From an uncultured Bacteroidota bacterium (lineage in GTDB: Bacteria > Bacteroidota > Bacteroidia > 2-12-FULL-35-15), in NCBI GenBank assembly GCA_903847205.1, contig CAINDA010000044.1, positions 239,969 through 303,968 on the forward strand: a DNA stretch of 64,000 bases, written 5' to 3'. The position numbers were made by a program, and so were the translations under genes. The notes beneath the pieces were generated by a model. That model searched no databases, had not been told where the DNA came from, and worked only from the letters and a program-made list of their open reading frames with translations. Below are positions 10,896-20,900 of the stretch, one piece after another (the first letter of the stretch is position 1; each line of letters starts with the position of its first letter).

Positions 10896-11180
10896 TTAAT
10901 GAATGGAAGCATTGATTGAAAAAATGCTTCCATTCATTAAAAGTTACGAAGCACTGATTAAAAAAATGCTTCCATCCATTAAAAGTTACGAAGCATTCAT
11001 TAAAAAAATGCTTCCATTCATTAAAAGTTACGCAGCATTCATTAAAAAAATGCTTCCATTCATTAAAAGTTACGCAGCATTCATTAAAAAAACGCTTTCA
11101 TTCATTAAAAGTTACGAAGCATTCATTGAAAAAATGCTTTCATCCATTAAAAGTTACGAAGCATTCATTGAAAAAATGGC
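10894..11180. repeat. 42-bp tandem array (six full copies plus a partial) with hairpin units
   Basis: Units begin at 10909, 10951, 10993, 11035, 11077, 11119 and a partial at 11161, exactly 42 bp apart. Each unit holds the inverted repeat GAAGCATT...AATGCTTC with a short A-rich loop. The first unit extends this to a 20-bp perfect stem: TTAATGAATGGAAGCATT (10896-10913) pairs with 10923-10940, and two further T-A pairs lie outside (10894-10895 with 10941-10942), leaving a 9-nt loop. A 99-codon frame (10903-11202, plus) crosses the array only because 42 is a multiple of 3; the differences between units change amino acids freely, so I do not call it a gene. The array precedes the porin gene promoter at 11266. 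Confidence 0.85.
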
Positions 11181-11265
11181 ATACACAGAGGAGTCCAAAT
11201 AGAATAAGAGCAGTTTCTATTGGAATTGGGGTGATTACATAAGAATTCGGGTGAACCCAAATCCC

Positions 11266-11296
11266 TTTGATATATCTGCCAAATTATTTACTTTCG
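11266..11296 (+). promoter_or_regulatory. Bacteroidota-type promoter for the FadL-like porin gene
   Basis: TTTG at 11266-11269, a 19-nt spacer, then TACTTTCG at 11289-11296, one mismatch from the TTTG-N19-TAnnTTTG consensus. It lies 47 nt before the ATG at 11343, which supports that start over the internal GTG at 11415. Confidence 0.6.
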
Positions 11297-11342
11297 TCGC
11301 AGCATATATTTAGTGTTATCATTCTCTTAATATGATCTAATT

Positions 11343-12650
11343 ATGAAATTGAAACATTACCTATTTTTTCAACTCAGTTTACTAGACCTATTATTCATCA
11401 AAAATAAAAATCACGTGAAGAAATTTACTTTTTTACTTGCAGTATTCTTTTTAAGCACAGCATTTTGTTCAGCCGGGGGATTTCAGGTAAACCTTCAAGG
11501 TCAGAAACAGACAGGAATGGGGCATACAGGAACAGGATTAACTCTGGACAATGCAAGTATCCTATTTAATCCGGGAGGTGTTTCATTTTTGGATTCACTT
11601 CAGGGGATTTCTTTCGGAGCGAGCTTTATTTTTCCGCGTACAACTTATTTAGAACCCTTCCCTGGCACATATACAGCAACCCCAATAAATCATGTTGGAA
11701 CGCCAATTACTTTATATGCCGTATTTAAATTAAAAAAAACCGCTAAATTAACTTTCGGACTGGGTGTTTATACCCCTTTTGGAAGTACACTTCAATGGGC
11801 AGACGATTGGAAGGGACAATTTTTAATCCGACAAATTGATTTGAAAGTGTTTTTTATTCAGCCGACAATCTCATATAAGGTAAATAAAAAATTGGGTATA
11901 GGACTTGGTTTAATTTATGCCACTGGTGATTTCAGCATCCGCAAAGGCATACCGCTGCAAGACGGCTCCGGCAATTACGGCGAAGGCAGCCTGTCAGGAA
12001 AAGCCAGCGGATACGGATATAATGCCGGGGTTTATTTTAAGGCAACGGATAAATTTTCGATAGGGCTTGATTACCGGTCTCAGGTTAATGTTAAAGTAGC
12101 CAGCGGTACTGCAAATTTTACAGTACCGGCATCTACAGCAGAGTTTTTTCCGGCAACAACATTTTCTACACAATTAAGACTTCCTCAGGTTGCAACATTG
12201 GGTTTTGGATATGTACTTAACAATAAAATAAAATTGGCTCTTGATATAAATTATGTTGGCTGGAAATCATATGATTCATTGATTATTGATTTCGCACAAA
12301 ATACAGATCAGCTAAAGGATATACATTCTGCCCGCATGTACCAGAATGTTTTTATTTTCAGGATCGGAGGCCAGTATCAATTGAATAATAAATGGACTGT
12401 GCGCTTAGGAACATATTATGATATGTCCCCCGTTAAGGATGGCTATTTTACACCTGAAACACCAGATGAAAATAAAATAGGCATCACTGCTGGTGCCTCT
12501 TACAGCGTAACCAAAAGAATTCATCTGGATGTTTCCATGCTTTATATTGAGGGCATGAAACGCACTGATACCAATATTGAAACTCAATTTGGAGGCACCT
12601 TTAAAAGTAAAGCTGTTGTACCCGGACTCAGCCTTGAGTACGTTTTTTAA
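11343..12650 (+). CDS. FadL/OmpP1-family outer-membrane transporter
   Basis: The 435-residue product fits the FadL/OmpP1 beta-barrel family, which carries long-chain fatty acids and other hydrophobic compounds across the outer membrane. Visible family marks are the segment after the signal peptide (GGFQVNLQGQKQTGMGHTGTG), the NASILFNPGG segment corresponding to the family NPA/NPG region, alternating beta-strand pattern and a C-terminal aromatic (LEYVF-stop) typical of barrels. The N-terminus is unusually long: a GTG at 11415 (codon 25) would start right at a standard signal peptide (KKFTFLLAVFFLSTAFCSA), while the ATG at 11343 adds another hydrophobic stretch. Promoter position favours the ATG; signal-peptide shape favours the GTG. 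It appears to be transcribed alone. Confidence 0.9.
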   Translation: MKLKHYLFFQLSLLDLLFIKNKNHVKKFTFLLAVFFLSTAFCSAGGFQVNLQGQKQTGMGHTGTGLTLDNASILFNPGGVSFLDSLQGISFGASFIFPRTTYLEPFPGTYTATPINHVGTPITLYAVFKLKKTAKLTFGLGVYTPFGSTLQWADDWKGQFLIRQIDLKVFFIQPTISYKVNKKLGIGLGLIYATGDFSIRKGIPLQDGSGNYGEGSLSGKASGYGYNAGVYFKATDKFSIGLDYRSQVNVKVASGTANFTVPASTAEFFPATTFSTQLRLPQVATLGFGYVLNNKIKLALDINYVGWKSYDSLIIDFAQNTDQLKDIHSARMYQNVFIFRIGGQYQLNNKWTVRLGTYYDMSPVKDGYFTPETPDENKIGITAGASYSVTKRIHLDVSMLYIEGMKRTDTNIETQFGGTFKSKAVVPGLSLEYVF

Positions 12651-12848
12651 TTGTGAGCAACAGCTCTTAAGCTGGCTGAAACATATTAAAAAACCAGCTG
12701 CTTTCCATCTTTTGCCCAGTGAAATATTGTTTTGTCTAATAATATAGTTCTCTATTACTACAAAATTATCCCAAAAGCTTTGCTGAGGAATGTCTTTCAT
12801 TTAGAAAAACTTTATCTCTGTTTTTTATAAAAAGAAAATATCTGTAAA

Positions 12849-13373
12849 ATGAAAAATTCAATATTTAAAACCGATAGAAAAGAAAATTTTAAATCTAAAG
12901 CGACACGTATTGGAATTAATTTTTTTCCGGCTTACAGAAGAACGGGAGGGCGGATTTATTTTTTATCTGATGACTGGCGTGATATCCATCTTACACTGGG
13001 TCTTACTTGGAAAACAAAAAATTATGTAGGTACCGTTTTCGGCGGAAGCATTTACGGCGCCATTGACCCCATATACATGATACAGCTTTTAAAAATACTT
13101 GGGAGCGAATATGTAGTGTGGGATAAATCGGCAGTAATAAATTTTTTAAAACCAATAAAGAAATCTGTATTTGCGAGGTTCTTAATTACCGATGAAATTT
13201 TATCGGAAATAATTTCAAAAGTAAAATCACATCAAAAATATTCTATCGAATTGAAAACAAACTTTCAAGATGGAAATGGAATAATATATGCAGAGGTGAT
13301 TAAAACGATATACATTGCGGACAAGGATTATTACAAACAAAAGAACGAAAAAAACGCTGTAACAAAAGGCTGA
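12849..13373 (+). CDS. DUF4442 / hotdog-fold thioesterase-like protein
   Basis: A 174-residue protein with the pattern of DUF4442 proteins: an N-terminal helix with PAYRRTGGRI, the strand segment DIHLTLGLTWKTKNYVGTVFGGSIYGAIDP and a lysine-rich tail. The FGGSIYGAIDPIYM segment matches the central helix region of hotdog thioesterases. The family is cytosolic and presumed to act on acyl thioesters, but its substrate is unknown. It follows the porin gene by 198 bp in the same direction; a link to fatty-acid uptake is possible but is inference. Confidence 0.8.
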   Translation: MKNSIFKTDRKENFKSKATRIGINFFPAYRRTGGRIYFLSDDWRDIHLTLGLTWKTKNYVGTVFGGSIYGAIDPIYMIQLLKILGSEYVVWDKSAVINFLKPIKKSVFARFLITDEILSEIISKVKSHQKYSIELKTNFQDGNGIIYAEVIKTIYIADKDYYKQKNEKNAVTKG

Positions 13374-13608
13374 AGCAGCATCTTATTGAAAACAAAAACA
13401 TTCAAGTCTAAACTATTGCTTGAAATATTTCTCATCTTAACTCACGCATTTCCTTTGTTATTCTTTATTTAAAAAAACTGCTTCTATTTACTTTCATAGC
13501 GTACAGTTAAAATACTATTTGCAGTCAGCTGTATATCCATTTTAGATTGTGAACAAAGCAATCTTAATAAACAAATAAGTCTGATATTAAATGCGTATTC
13601 CTAATCCT

Positions 13609-13616
13609 TAAATTTG
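13609..13616 (+). promoter_or_regulatory. Possible -7 element
   Basis: TAAATTTG, a full match to TAnnTTTG, 23 nt before the TTG start at 13639. No TTTG is visible at the -33 spacing. Confidence 0.3.
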
Positions 13617-13638
13617 CTCCCGAATAATTTAAGCCGTT

Positions 13639-14622
13639 TTGAAAAAATATTTAACCCTCTCGATTTTCCTTTTAATAGTCTGGAACTGCAGCGCTCAGAT
13701 TATAAATAATAAACCTACTGATATATCAGCGGGGCCGATCAGTTTTAATACTGATGTTATTAGAAAAAATAAAATAAAAAGAATTGCATATTCATTGGTT
13801 GACAAACCCGATGGCACTGCAATTATTGACAAAGGCGACTGTCAGGGTTATGATTTTGATGAGAAGGGAAATGTTACACGTTATTTTTATACTGTATTAA
13901 ATAAAACAGTTTCAGAAGAAATAGATATTCCTGCCTTTAAAAAGCATGGACGTGTAATCCGTCCTGAATCTTCGCGGAACATCACAAAATATCTTAATGA
14001 TACTATTTTCGTAAACATATTTTACGACAGCAAAAACCGCATCATTGCCAAGCGTGTAAAATCAGGCGATTATTACGATGCTTATTATTATGAATATAAC
14101 GAACATGATCAGATAAAAAAAGAACTGCATTGCAAAGAAACTAATGTCAGTGAAAATAAAAATGAATTTAAATTGGGCGTTCAAAATATTTTATCCTCTG
14201 AAACATTTGAATACATGCCGCTTACATTAACACAGACAAAAAAAAGATGTTTGAATGATGAAGGCCGGGAGTATAAAAAAGCAATTATTAATTATGATAC
14301 AAAAGGCAATAAATTATCGGAAAACTATGAATTTATTGTAAGCTGGATGCGGCAGGAAAACAATTTCCAGTACGACTTAAGCGGCAAACTTCTGAAACGC
14401 TCCCGCTACAGCAATGAAAACGGAGAAGTAAAAGAATATTCAATTTTTGAATATGGTAAAAACTCTGTTTTACTTACTGAATCAAAATTTATAAATGAAG
14501 AACTGATTGAAGAAATTAATTATCTATACGATGAAACAAATACCCTGCTAAAGTCAGAAGTAAACCGTGATCACAAAAATGCGTCAATTGATATCATTAA
14601 ATTTTCTTATACATTTTATTGA
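13639..14622 (+). CDS. Secreted YD-repeat-like protein, TTG start
   Basis: A 327-residue protein. The start is TTG at 13639, chosen because the next codons give a complete signal peptide (KKYLTLSIFLLIVWNCSA-Q) that any later ATG would delete. The mature part is a series of short beta-hairpin units of the YD/RHS-like type, each with Tyr-Asp or Tyr-Asn-Glu followed by Gly/Asn and Lys (for example DEKGNVTRYFY, YEYNEHDQIKKE, NYDTKGNKLSENYE, QYDLSGKLLKRSRY, LYDETNTLLKSE). Such small secreted proteins are common in Bacteroidota and have no assigned role. There is no toxin domain or T9SS tail, and no partner gene follows. Confidence 0.8.
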   Translation: MKKYLTLSIFLLIVWNCSAQIINNKPTDISAGPISFNTDVIRKNKIKRIAYSLVDKPDGTAIIDKGDCQGYDFDEKGNVTRYFYTVLNKTVSEEIDIPAFKKHGRVIRPESSRNITKYLNDTIFVNIFYDSKNRIIAKRVKSGDYYDAYYYEYNEHDQIKKELHCKETNVSENKNEFKLGVQNILSSETFEYMPLTLTQTKKRCLNDEGREYKKAIINYDTKGNKLSENYEFIVSWMRQENNFQYDLSGKLLKRSRYSNENGEVKEYSIFEYGKNSVLLTESKFINEELIEEINYLYDETNTLLKSEVNRDHKNASIDIIKFSYTFY

Positions 14623-14831
14623 AAATTAATTACTATTTTTTTTTAAGTTCTCTGTATCCCAGCTGAAATTTTATTTACTCCTTTTTCTGAAAACCTCTCT
14701 TTAAACATTTTGTGATTATTAAAACAATAGACTTCCGTGCGAAATCATTTTAAACTGCTATTTTGATTGTGAATAGCAGCAATCAAATTAAATCGAAGAC
14801 CGATGCTTTGCCACATTTTTTCGATTCATTA

Positions 14832-15737
14832 TTACGAATAAATTGTTGACAAAGTAAATCCAATAATTCCGATTATCATTATAAACCACAGGAATCTTCC
14901 TGCCCGGATATAATCTATTCTCTTATCGGATTTTTTTAATTTTAAAAGATAATAAATTAATAAAATATCAACTAATGAAAACGCTGAAAGTAAGTAGGTG
15001 TATTTATTAATCAAAAATAGTGATGAAATAATTATTAAGAGAATAAATAAAACCACCGTTAATTTGGCTTTTCTAACACCTATTATTATTGGAAGTGTTT
15101 TGCAGCCACAGGCTTTATCGCCTTCCATGTCTGAAATATCAAGACTTAATTCTCTTGGAATAATTATTAAAAAAGGAAATATGGAATACAGATAAATCAA
15201 CAAATTAATTTTTTCATTATTTAAAACTTCTATGCAATCCTTTGCAAAAAATAATATTACCAACGGAATAAATGAAGAGAGAAGTGCGATAAGAATATTT
15301 CCAAAAAGCGGTGATTTTTTTAAATATAAATTATAGAGAATAGAAAGCAGATAAACACCTGCACAAATAAAAGTCCATTCTTTAAACATGTAACAGCTGA
15401 TATAAACCGAAAAAACAATGATGAATATGGTGGCTGCCGCAAATAACCTTTTTGCATTTGTTAAAGAAATTGTTCTCCCGATGATATGAGTACTGGGCTT
15501 GTTAATTTTATCAATATGTCTATCCATAATATCATTATGAATGCAGCCCGCTGCTATCAACAATTGGACACAAATACATAAAATAAAAAAATTGACTCCT
15601 GATAAATCGCAAGTATGTCCGCTCTTTTGAGCATAATAGTCAATTATAAGATATAGCCCGGCAAATGGCAATATTGCTAACAACTCATGAAACCACCGGA
15701 CTAATTTGAAGAAGCTTTTCAGGGTTTCTATGAACAT
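14832..15737 (-). CDS. UbiA-family prenyltransferase
   Basis: A 301-residue integral membrane protein with about eight or nine hydrophobic segments. Both Mg-diphosphate motifs of the UbiA superfamily are present: NDIMDRHID at residues 68-76 and DISDMEGD at 200-207. UbiA enzymes move a prenyl chain from a prenyl diphosphate to an aromatic ring or to a glycerol phosphate; the NDxxDxxxDxxNKP form resembles the group annotated in Bacteroidota as geranylgeranylglycerol-phosphate or homogentisate/chlorophyll-type transferases. The acceptor cannot be decided from sequence alone. It lies 20 bp after the 15758-16567 gene and is probably co-transcribed with it. Confidence 0.88.
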   Translation of the reverse strand: MFIETLKSFFKLVRWFHELLAILPFAGLYLIIDYYAQKSGHTCDLSGVNFFILCICVQLLIAAGCIHNDIMDRHIDKINKPSTHIIGRTISLTNAKRLFAAATIFIIVFSVYISCYMFKEWTFICAGVYLLSILYNLYLKKSPLFGNILIALLSSFIPLVILFFAKDCIEVLNNEKINLLIYLYSIFPFLIIIPRELSLDISDMEGDKACGCKTLPIIIGVRKAKLTVVLFILLIIISSLFLINKYTYLLSAFSLVDILLIYYLLKLKKSDKRIDYIRAGRFLWFIMIIGIIGFTLSTIYS

Positions 15738-15757
15738 TTTAATTTTTATTTTTATTT

Positions 15758-16567
15758 TTATTTATATTTATAAAGTAAAAACTTTGACATAAGAATAATG
15801 TTGAAAATGGTAGTCATTTTCAACTGAGAATAACTTTTTTTCAAATCTCCCAATAATATCCAATGCTCTTTTCCTTTGTGTTTTGCAGAGCCGATGACTC
15901 TAAGACCTAAACGGAGATATTTTGTCAATAGCTTTTCATACTTTTCTTTTCTGGCCATGGCCATAAACTTACAATTTTTATTATGCTTCAAAAGTTCAAG
16001 GTAAAATAGCAGATGTATGTAGTTTCGATTTTTACGATATACAGAACAATAATTATTGGATGACATTCTATCAATTAAAAATATTTCGCCTTCTTTATAT
16101 TTATCTATGTTCAACGTGTAATTTAAATCTGCTTGCCGGGGTTCAGAATAATCATCTCCTTTTAAATATTTTTTTATTACAGATTTGTCAAAATAATATC
16201 TTGCAGAGAGCAGCGATGTGTTGGATTTTTTATCGTAAATAATAATTAGATAATAGTCCGACTTCATATCTGAATCATCAAAAAAGGATTCATCGGTTTT
16301 TATTGTGGTGTTTTTATATGCTGATCTTCTCAAATAACTCTCTTTGGAAATGAGGTTTTTAGATATTTCATTTTTAATTACTGGTTCTCTTTCAGTCGGA
16401 ATATCAGATAATGCTATTGGATTTTTTATGTGTATGGTTTTTCCAGTGATGCTGCAAGCAGATTTGAATTTAAAGTATATCAGCAAACAAACGGTGATTC
16501 CTATTGCCAATGCTGAAATTAAGATTATTCCTAATGTTTTTAAAATAATAAGAATAAAGATGATCAT
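15758..16567 (-). CDS. Membrane-anchored protein of unknown function, possibly GNAT-like
   Basis: A 269-residue protein with one N-terminal transmembrane helix (residues about 3-32) and a basic cytosolic domain. Residues about 105-250 have a strand-helix order (YLIIIYDKKSNTSLLSARYYFD, then FLIDRMSSNNY, then a helix HLLFYLELLKHNKNCKFMAMA and a closing strand WILLGDL) that recalls acyl-CoA N-acyltransferase (GNAT) folds, but I see no clear acetyl-CoA loop, so this is weak. It sits 20 bp before the UbiA-type gene, suggesting a joint role in lipid or quinone chemistry. I do not recognise the family. Confidence 0.7.
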   Translation of the reverse strand: MIIFILIILKTLGIILISALAIGITVCLLIYFKFKSACSITGKTIHIKNPIALSDIPTEREPVIKNEISKNLISKESYLRRSAYKNTTIKTDESFFDDSDMKSDYYLIIIYDKKSNTSLLSARYYFDKSVIKKYLKGDDYSEPRQADLNYTLNIDKYKEGEIFLIDRMSSNNYCSVYRKNRNYIHLLFYLELLKHNKNCKFMAMARKEKYEKLLTKYLRLGLRVIGSAKHKGKEHWILLGDLKKSYSQLKMTTIFNIILMSKFLLYKYK

Positions 16568-16640
16568 TTTAGCATTTATTTGGGCTTGTGCTTATGTTAT
16601 AAAACTGTTTAGTTTTTTTGTATTATTTGGTAATACTTTT

Positions 16641-17315
16641 TTACCACGGTACAGTGTAATTTGCCGTTGCGCCCATACCTAAATAAATACTGTCATAAAC
16701 TATGCTATGTACACCCCCTTTTGTTTTATCAAGTGTTATATGCCATAATCCCATAGGGTAATTGCCCCAGGCAGGGGAATATTGAGAGCCGGGCATATAG
16801 TTGCGCGGGAAAGTGGTGGTTTCCCATATTCTATTAGGTTCATATGAATGCAAAATAGGCTGTTGAAATTTTAAAGTAAATGTATCTGGCGGGGTTATTA
16901 TTGTTCCTGCTGCTAAGTTAACAACACACAATTTAAAATTACCCGAAACTCCAAATTGATTAAAAGTTGTTATCTGACTTTTATCAATTTCAATCGGCCC
17001 TATTCCATTAAAATCATAATCGTAATAATAATGGCTTTCTATATTTAATGCATACGAATATTTGCTGCTGCTGTGTATATCTATTCCGGAAAAAGAAAAA
17101 TTGCCATTGGCATCTGTTGTTGTAAGCATAGTGCTTACACCTCCCTGCTTGATTAAAAACTGAACCTGGACATTAGCAAAGCCCAAACCGGTACAGGTAT
17201 TAAGAACATTCCCTTTTACAGTAACATTTGTTGTGATGTCGTCCTTCTTCTGGCAGGCGTTAAGCAATAACAAAACTGCTATTATTAGCAAACTATTTAG
17301 GTTTTTGCGTATCAT
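16641..17315 (-). CDS. Lipoprotein with carboxypeptidase-regulatory-like domain, copy 2
   Basis: A 224-residue lipoprotein: basic start, hydrophobic run and lipobox LLLNAC with the lipidated Cys at residue 21. Residues about 30-110 form a CarboxypepD_reg-like beta sandwich (VKGNVLNTCTGLGFANVQV, then TTTDANGNFSFSGID). The C-terminal half is specific to this pair and ends GATANYTVPW. It is a close tandem duplicate of the gene 13 bp upstream (17329-17991), with the identical SLLIIAVLLLLNACQK start and YDSIYLxMGATANY end. The expected place is the cell envelope; function is unknown. Differences cluster in the loop around residues 165-190. Confidence 0.85.
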   Translation of the reverse strand: MIRKNLNSLLIIAVLLLLNACQKKDDITTNVTVKGNVLNTCTGLGFANVQVQFLIKQGGVSTMLTTTDANGNFSFSGIDIHSSSKYSYALNIESHYYYDYDFNGIGPIEIDKSQITTFNQFGVSGNFKLCVVNLAAGTIITPPDTFTLKFQQPILHSYEPNRIWETTTFPRNYMPGSQYSPAWGNYPMGLWHITLDKTKGGVHSIVYDSIYLGMGATANYTVPW

Positions 17316-17328
17316 TTGGCAATTTTAT

Positions 17329-17991
17329 TTACCATGGCACATTGTAATTTGCCGTTGCGCCCATATCTAAATAAATACTATCATAAACTATACTGTGCAC
17401 ACCTCCTTTTGTTTTATCAAGTGTTATATGCCATAATCCCATGGGGTAATTGCCAAAATTAGGGTTTCCCGTTAAAAAACTACCTGGAGTAACATTACCA
17501 GCCCATATTCTATTGGGTTCATAACTATGTAATATTCGCTGTTCAAGTTTTACTGTAAACGTATCCGGGGGAGTTATTAGAGTACCCGTTGGTAAATAAA
17601 ATGTACATAATTTGAATGAAGCCGAAACTCCAAATTGATTAAAATTTGTTATCTGATTTTTATCAATTTCAATTGGTCCTATTCCATAAAAATTATAATC
17701 ATAATAGGAATGAGTTTCTATATTTAATGCATACGAATATTTACTGCTGCTATGTATATCTATACCCGAAAAAGAAAAATTGCCATTGGCATCTGTCGTA
17801 GTAAGAATAGTATTTACACCTCCCTGCTTGATTAAAAACTGAACTTCAACATTAGCAAAGCCTTTGCCTGTACAGTTATTACGGACATTGCCTTTTACAG
17901 TAACATTTGTTGTAATGTCGTCTTTCTGGCAGGCGTTAAGTAATAACAGCACTGCAATTATTAATAAACTATTTAGTTTTTTATGTGTCAT
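17329..17991 (-). CDS. Lipoprotein with carboxypeptidase-regulatory-like domain, copy 1
   Basis: A 220-residue lipoprotein, lipidated Cys at residue 21 in LLLNAC, then a CarboxypepD_reg-like domain (VKGNVRNNCTGKGFANVEV, TTTDANGNFSFSG) and a C-terminal domain shared only with its neighbour. Its ATG overlaps the TGA of the secreted hydrolase gene (bases 17988-17991 read ATGA), so its translation is probably coupled to that gene. Together with the duplicate at 16641 it looks like a surface-lipoprotein pair that partners the hydrolase; this is inferred from position. Confidence 0.85.
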   Translation of the reverse strand: MTHKKLNSLLIIAVLLLLNACQKDDITTNVTVKGNVRNNCTGKGFANVEVQFLIKQGGVNTILTTTDANGNFSFSGIDIHSSSKYSYALNIETHSYYDYNFYGIGPIEIDKNQITNFNQFGVSASFKLCTFYLPTGTLITPPDTFTVKLEQRILHSYEPNRIWAGNVTPGSFLTGNPNFGNYPMGLWHITLDKTKGGVHSIVYDSIYLDMGATANYNVPW

Positions 17992-20900
17992 TTGGTAATA
18001 GATATTTTTGAATGTTCGGAACTGGAAGCATTAATTACCTGTACCAAATATATGCCCTCCTCTAAACTTTGAAGGTTTAGTTGATTCGGCTGTTTGTTGG
18101 TAATTATTTCTGAAAAAACAAGTTTACCGGTTATATCGCTGATAAAAATTTTTGAGTTTATGTCTTCCGAATTATTTTCAATAATCAGCAGGCCCTTATT
18201 GGGGTTGGGGTAAATTTTTAGTTTCGAAGGATTTGAAATTATTTCTTTTTTGTTTTCAGCAAAACTGTTATTTGCAGGTTTATTATCATTGTTTCCGCTG
18301 CCATTATGTGAATTAGCTGTTGCCCTGCGCAACAAATTGGGGCAGTTATAATCCTGGATATAGGCATCTAATTCGGCACCCTGATCCACATTAGTACCGG
18401 GCATAAAAATAATTTCATTACCTGCATGAATAATAGCTTTGTTGCTTGTGCCGTCGATATTAAAATCGCCGTCGGGGGTTAAATAGTTTTGATTTCCAAA
18501 TAGTGAATAAATGCCATTACCTGTAATTATTGTATCCCTTGCTTCAAATTCGGCCCAGTAATTATTTTGAATGGTGCCGGATGGGGTTGTACCTAAACTG
18601 CGGTTAGATAAAAATAAAACTTCGGGGGCTACTTCAAATCTTGCAAGGTAATTGCCAATGGAAATCAATGGATCTTCCACATGAAATTGATTAGCAGGCT
18701 TAGGCGTGCCATTCGAATAAGTGCCTTTGTCATCGCCGATAGCATACACTGCATCATAAGGGGTAATCTGGTAATGGTCGGCAGGATGCTGAATATAAGG
18801 ATATCCGAAACTTCTATTCGGCTCTTGAGGAAAAGGCTGATTCAAAGGTTTTATATACATCAGCCCCAAATCAACCGGCGAAATATAATTATCAGCTGGC
18901 TGGTAACCGGTATTAGGGTCATGCAAATCGAGAGAAGAAGCTGTAGGGGCGAAACTGTGAAGGTCGGGGTCGGGGTAAGCATAAGAACTGCCGGCAAACC
19001 AATTGTTATAAAAATGATAAGCGCTTTTATCATTTAATTCAAGATGTGTGGCCTGTGTGCTGGCAGGTACATCATCATAGTTGTAAAGACCGGTTTGATT
19101 ATACGTTGGTTTAGGAACATTTTTTTCAAATGAAATAGGCCAGCCCGCCGTGAGCGGCCCGGTGCATATACAATCGCCAAACCAATCAATACATACCATG
19201 GGAAGGAGAGTGGTTCTGGAATCATATTCAATACTTCCCTCAAATATATCCTCATTAATATTATGATTGATACTGCCCCAATGAAATGCTGCTGTTTTTT
19301 TTTCTGAAGAAGGTAAGTACCAAGTATAATTTCTGCTGCAGGCACCAGAGCCCCAGCTTGTAGTATTAAACGAAGCATCTAATAATTTTAATCTTGTTTC
19401 AAATAGTGCAGGTTTAGTATGGGGTATCTGAGTACCGATGCTGCTGCCATTTGATACTCCTATTCTTCTGCAAAACTCGGGATAGCCGTTGAGATGATTG
19501 CCGCTGATGTTAGCAAAAGTGCTTAATAAATTTGTCCTGGCAGGATCCATCCCATTATTGGCCGATGCCATACATCTTAAAACTTCCCTGGACAACTGGC
19601 TGTTATTATAGCCTAATGCCATATTTGCAGCAACACAATTTAGTATATCAGCATCTGAGAGAAGCGGGTCAAAAAAGCTTGGAAACAAATGGTAACCGCT
19701 GCTTTGATAATCGAGAAAATACTGCAGCCCTAAAGGAAGGTTTGCCCCCTGACTTTCTGTTTCAATACTTACCCACATTTTGGTATGAGGATTAGGGTAA
19801 TGTGCAGGCGCGGATCTGTATCGCTGCTCCATAAGCGCAAGTGCAAGCCTTGTTGCTGTGCCGCCTGCGCTGTAACCGCTTACAACATTTTCGAAATAAT
19901 AGCCATTGGCGAATTTTTCAGTATTTATATTTTCGATAAGCTGCATAAACAAGGCGGCATTGTTTAGGGTATAATCGGTTCCGTTAGCGTACATAAGTAT
20001 TATAATGTCATAGCCTTCGTCCCTCAGCCTGTCGAGATAACCGTTTCCATTACCCGAACCTTCGCAGCAAGTTTCATTAACCGTAGGTTGACAAGAACCT
20101 TCACAGCCGCTTTCGTAAGGCGACATTCTTGCATTATATGCGCCATTATAAGTTTCGTAATAGGTGCCCCGCCAATCACCATTAAAATCGCCGTCGGGCC
20201 AGGACACTGTTGCGCCGTTTAAGAGCATGTTGAAGAACACTCCATGCCCGTTAGAAACAAGCTGTTTGCCCTGCCCAGGATTAAAGCCTGCTGAAATAAT
20301 ATACGGCTTGCGGATTGCGGTGTGGGTGGGATTACATGTAGAATACCAAACTGCATAACTGCCGGTAACAGGTGTTCCAAGGATGGATGTAGTAATAGTG
20401 AAAGGTCCGCCTTGAGGAAGCTGCGGTGCTGCGTGGTACACTGGGCTCCTGTGACTACTCAAAATAGTAATTTTAGAGGACGAGTAAAATAAGCCTCCTG
20501 CGTATAATCTGAAATTTGCCCTGATTTGTATTGTTTTTACGCCGGTACTTGAATAGGTAACCGATAAGGGGCTGCCGGCAGGAAGATTAACAAAGCCGTT
20601 ACCGTCATCAAAATCAACTGCTAAATTTGAAAGATCGCTTAATTGCATATTTGAAAGAAACAAACTGTCGTTAAACAAAAAATTAACGGTTGAACCCTCG
20701 ATACCCTGATTTAATGCCGATGATGCAAAAAGATATTTTTGCTGGAATGGATAAAAACCGCTCGGGGCATTATCGACAAACTGTGTATTTGCCCATTCTA
20801 CCATACGGCCGCCCCATGCCGAATCTTTAAAATCGCTGTATTTAACAAATGCAATAGAAAGCGGTACGTAATTTTGGCGGGCGCCGTCAAACATCCGCTG

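Noticed and set aside
10903..11202. A 99-codon plus-strand frame of amphipathic 14-residue repeats
   Set aside because: It exists only because the 42-bp repeat unit is a multiple of three; unit differences are mostly amino-acid changing, the start overlaps the hairpin, and no ribosome site or signal is present.
12405..12800. A 131-codon minus-strand frame overlapping the end of the porin gene
   Set aside because: It is largely antisense to the porin, has no recognisable domain and no signal; more likely a shadow.
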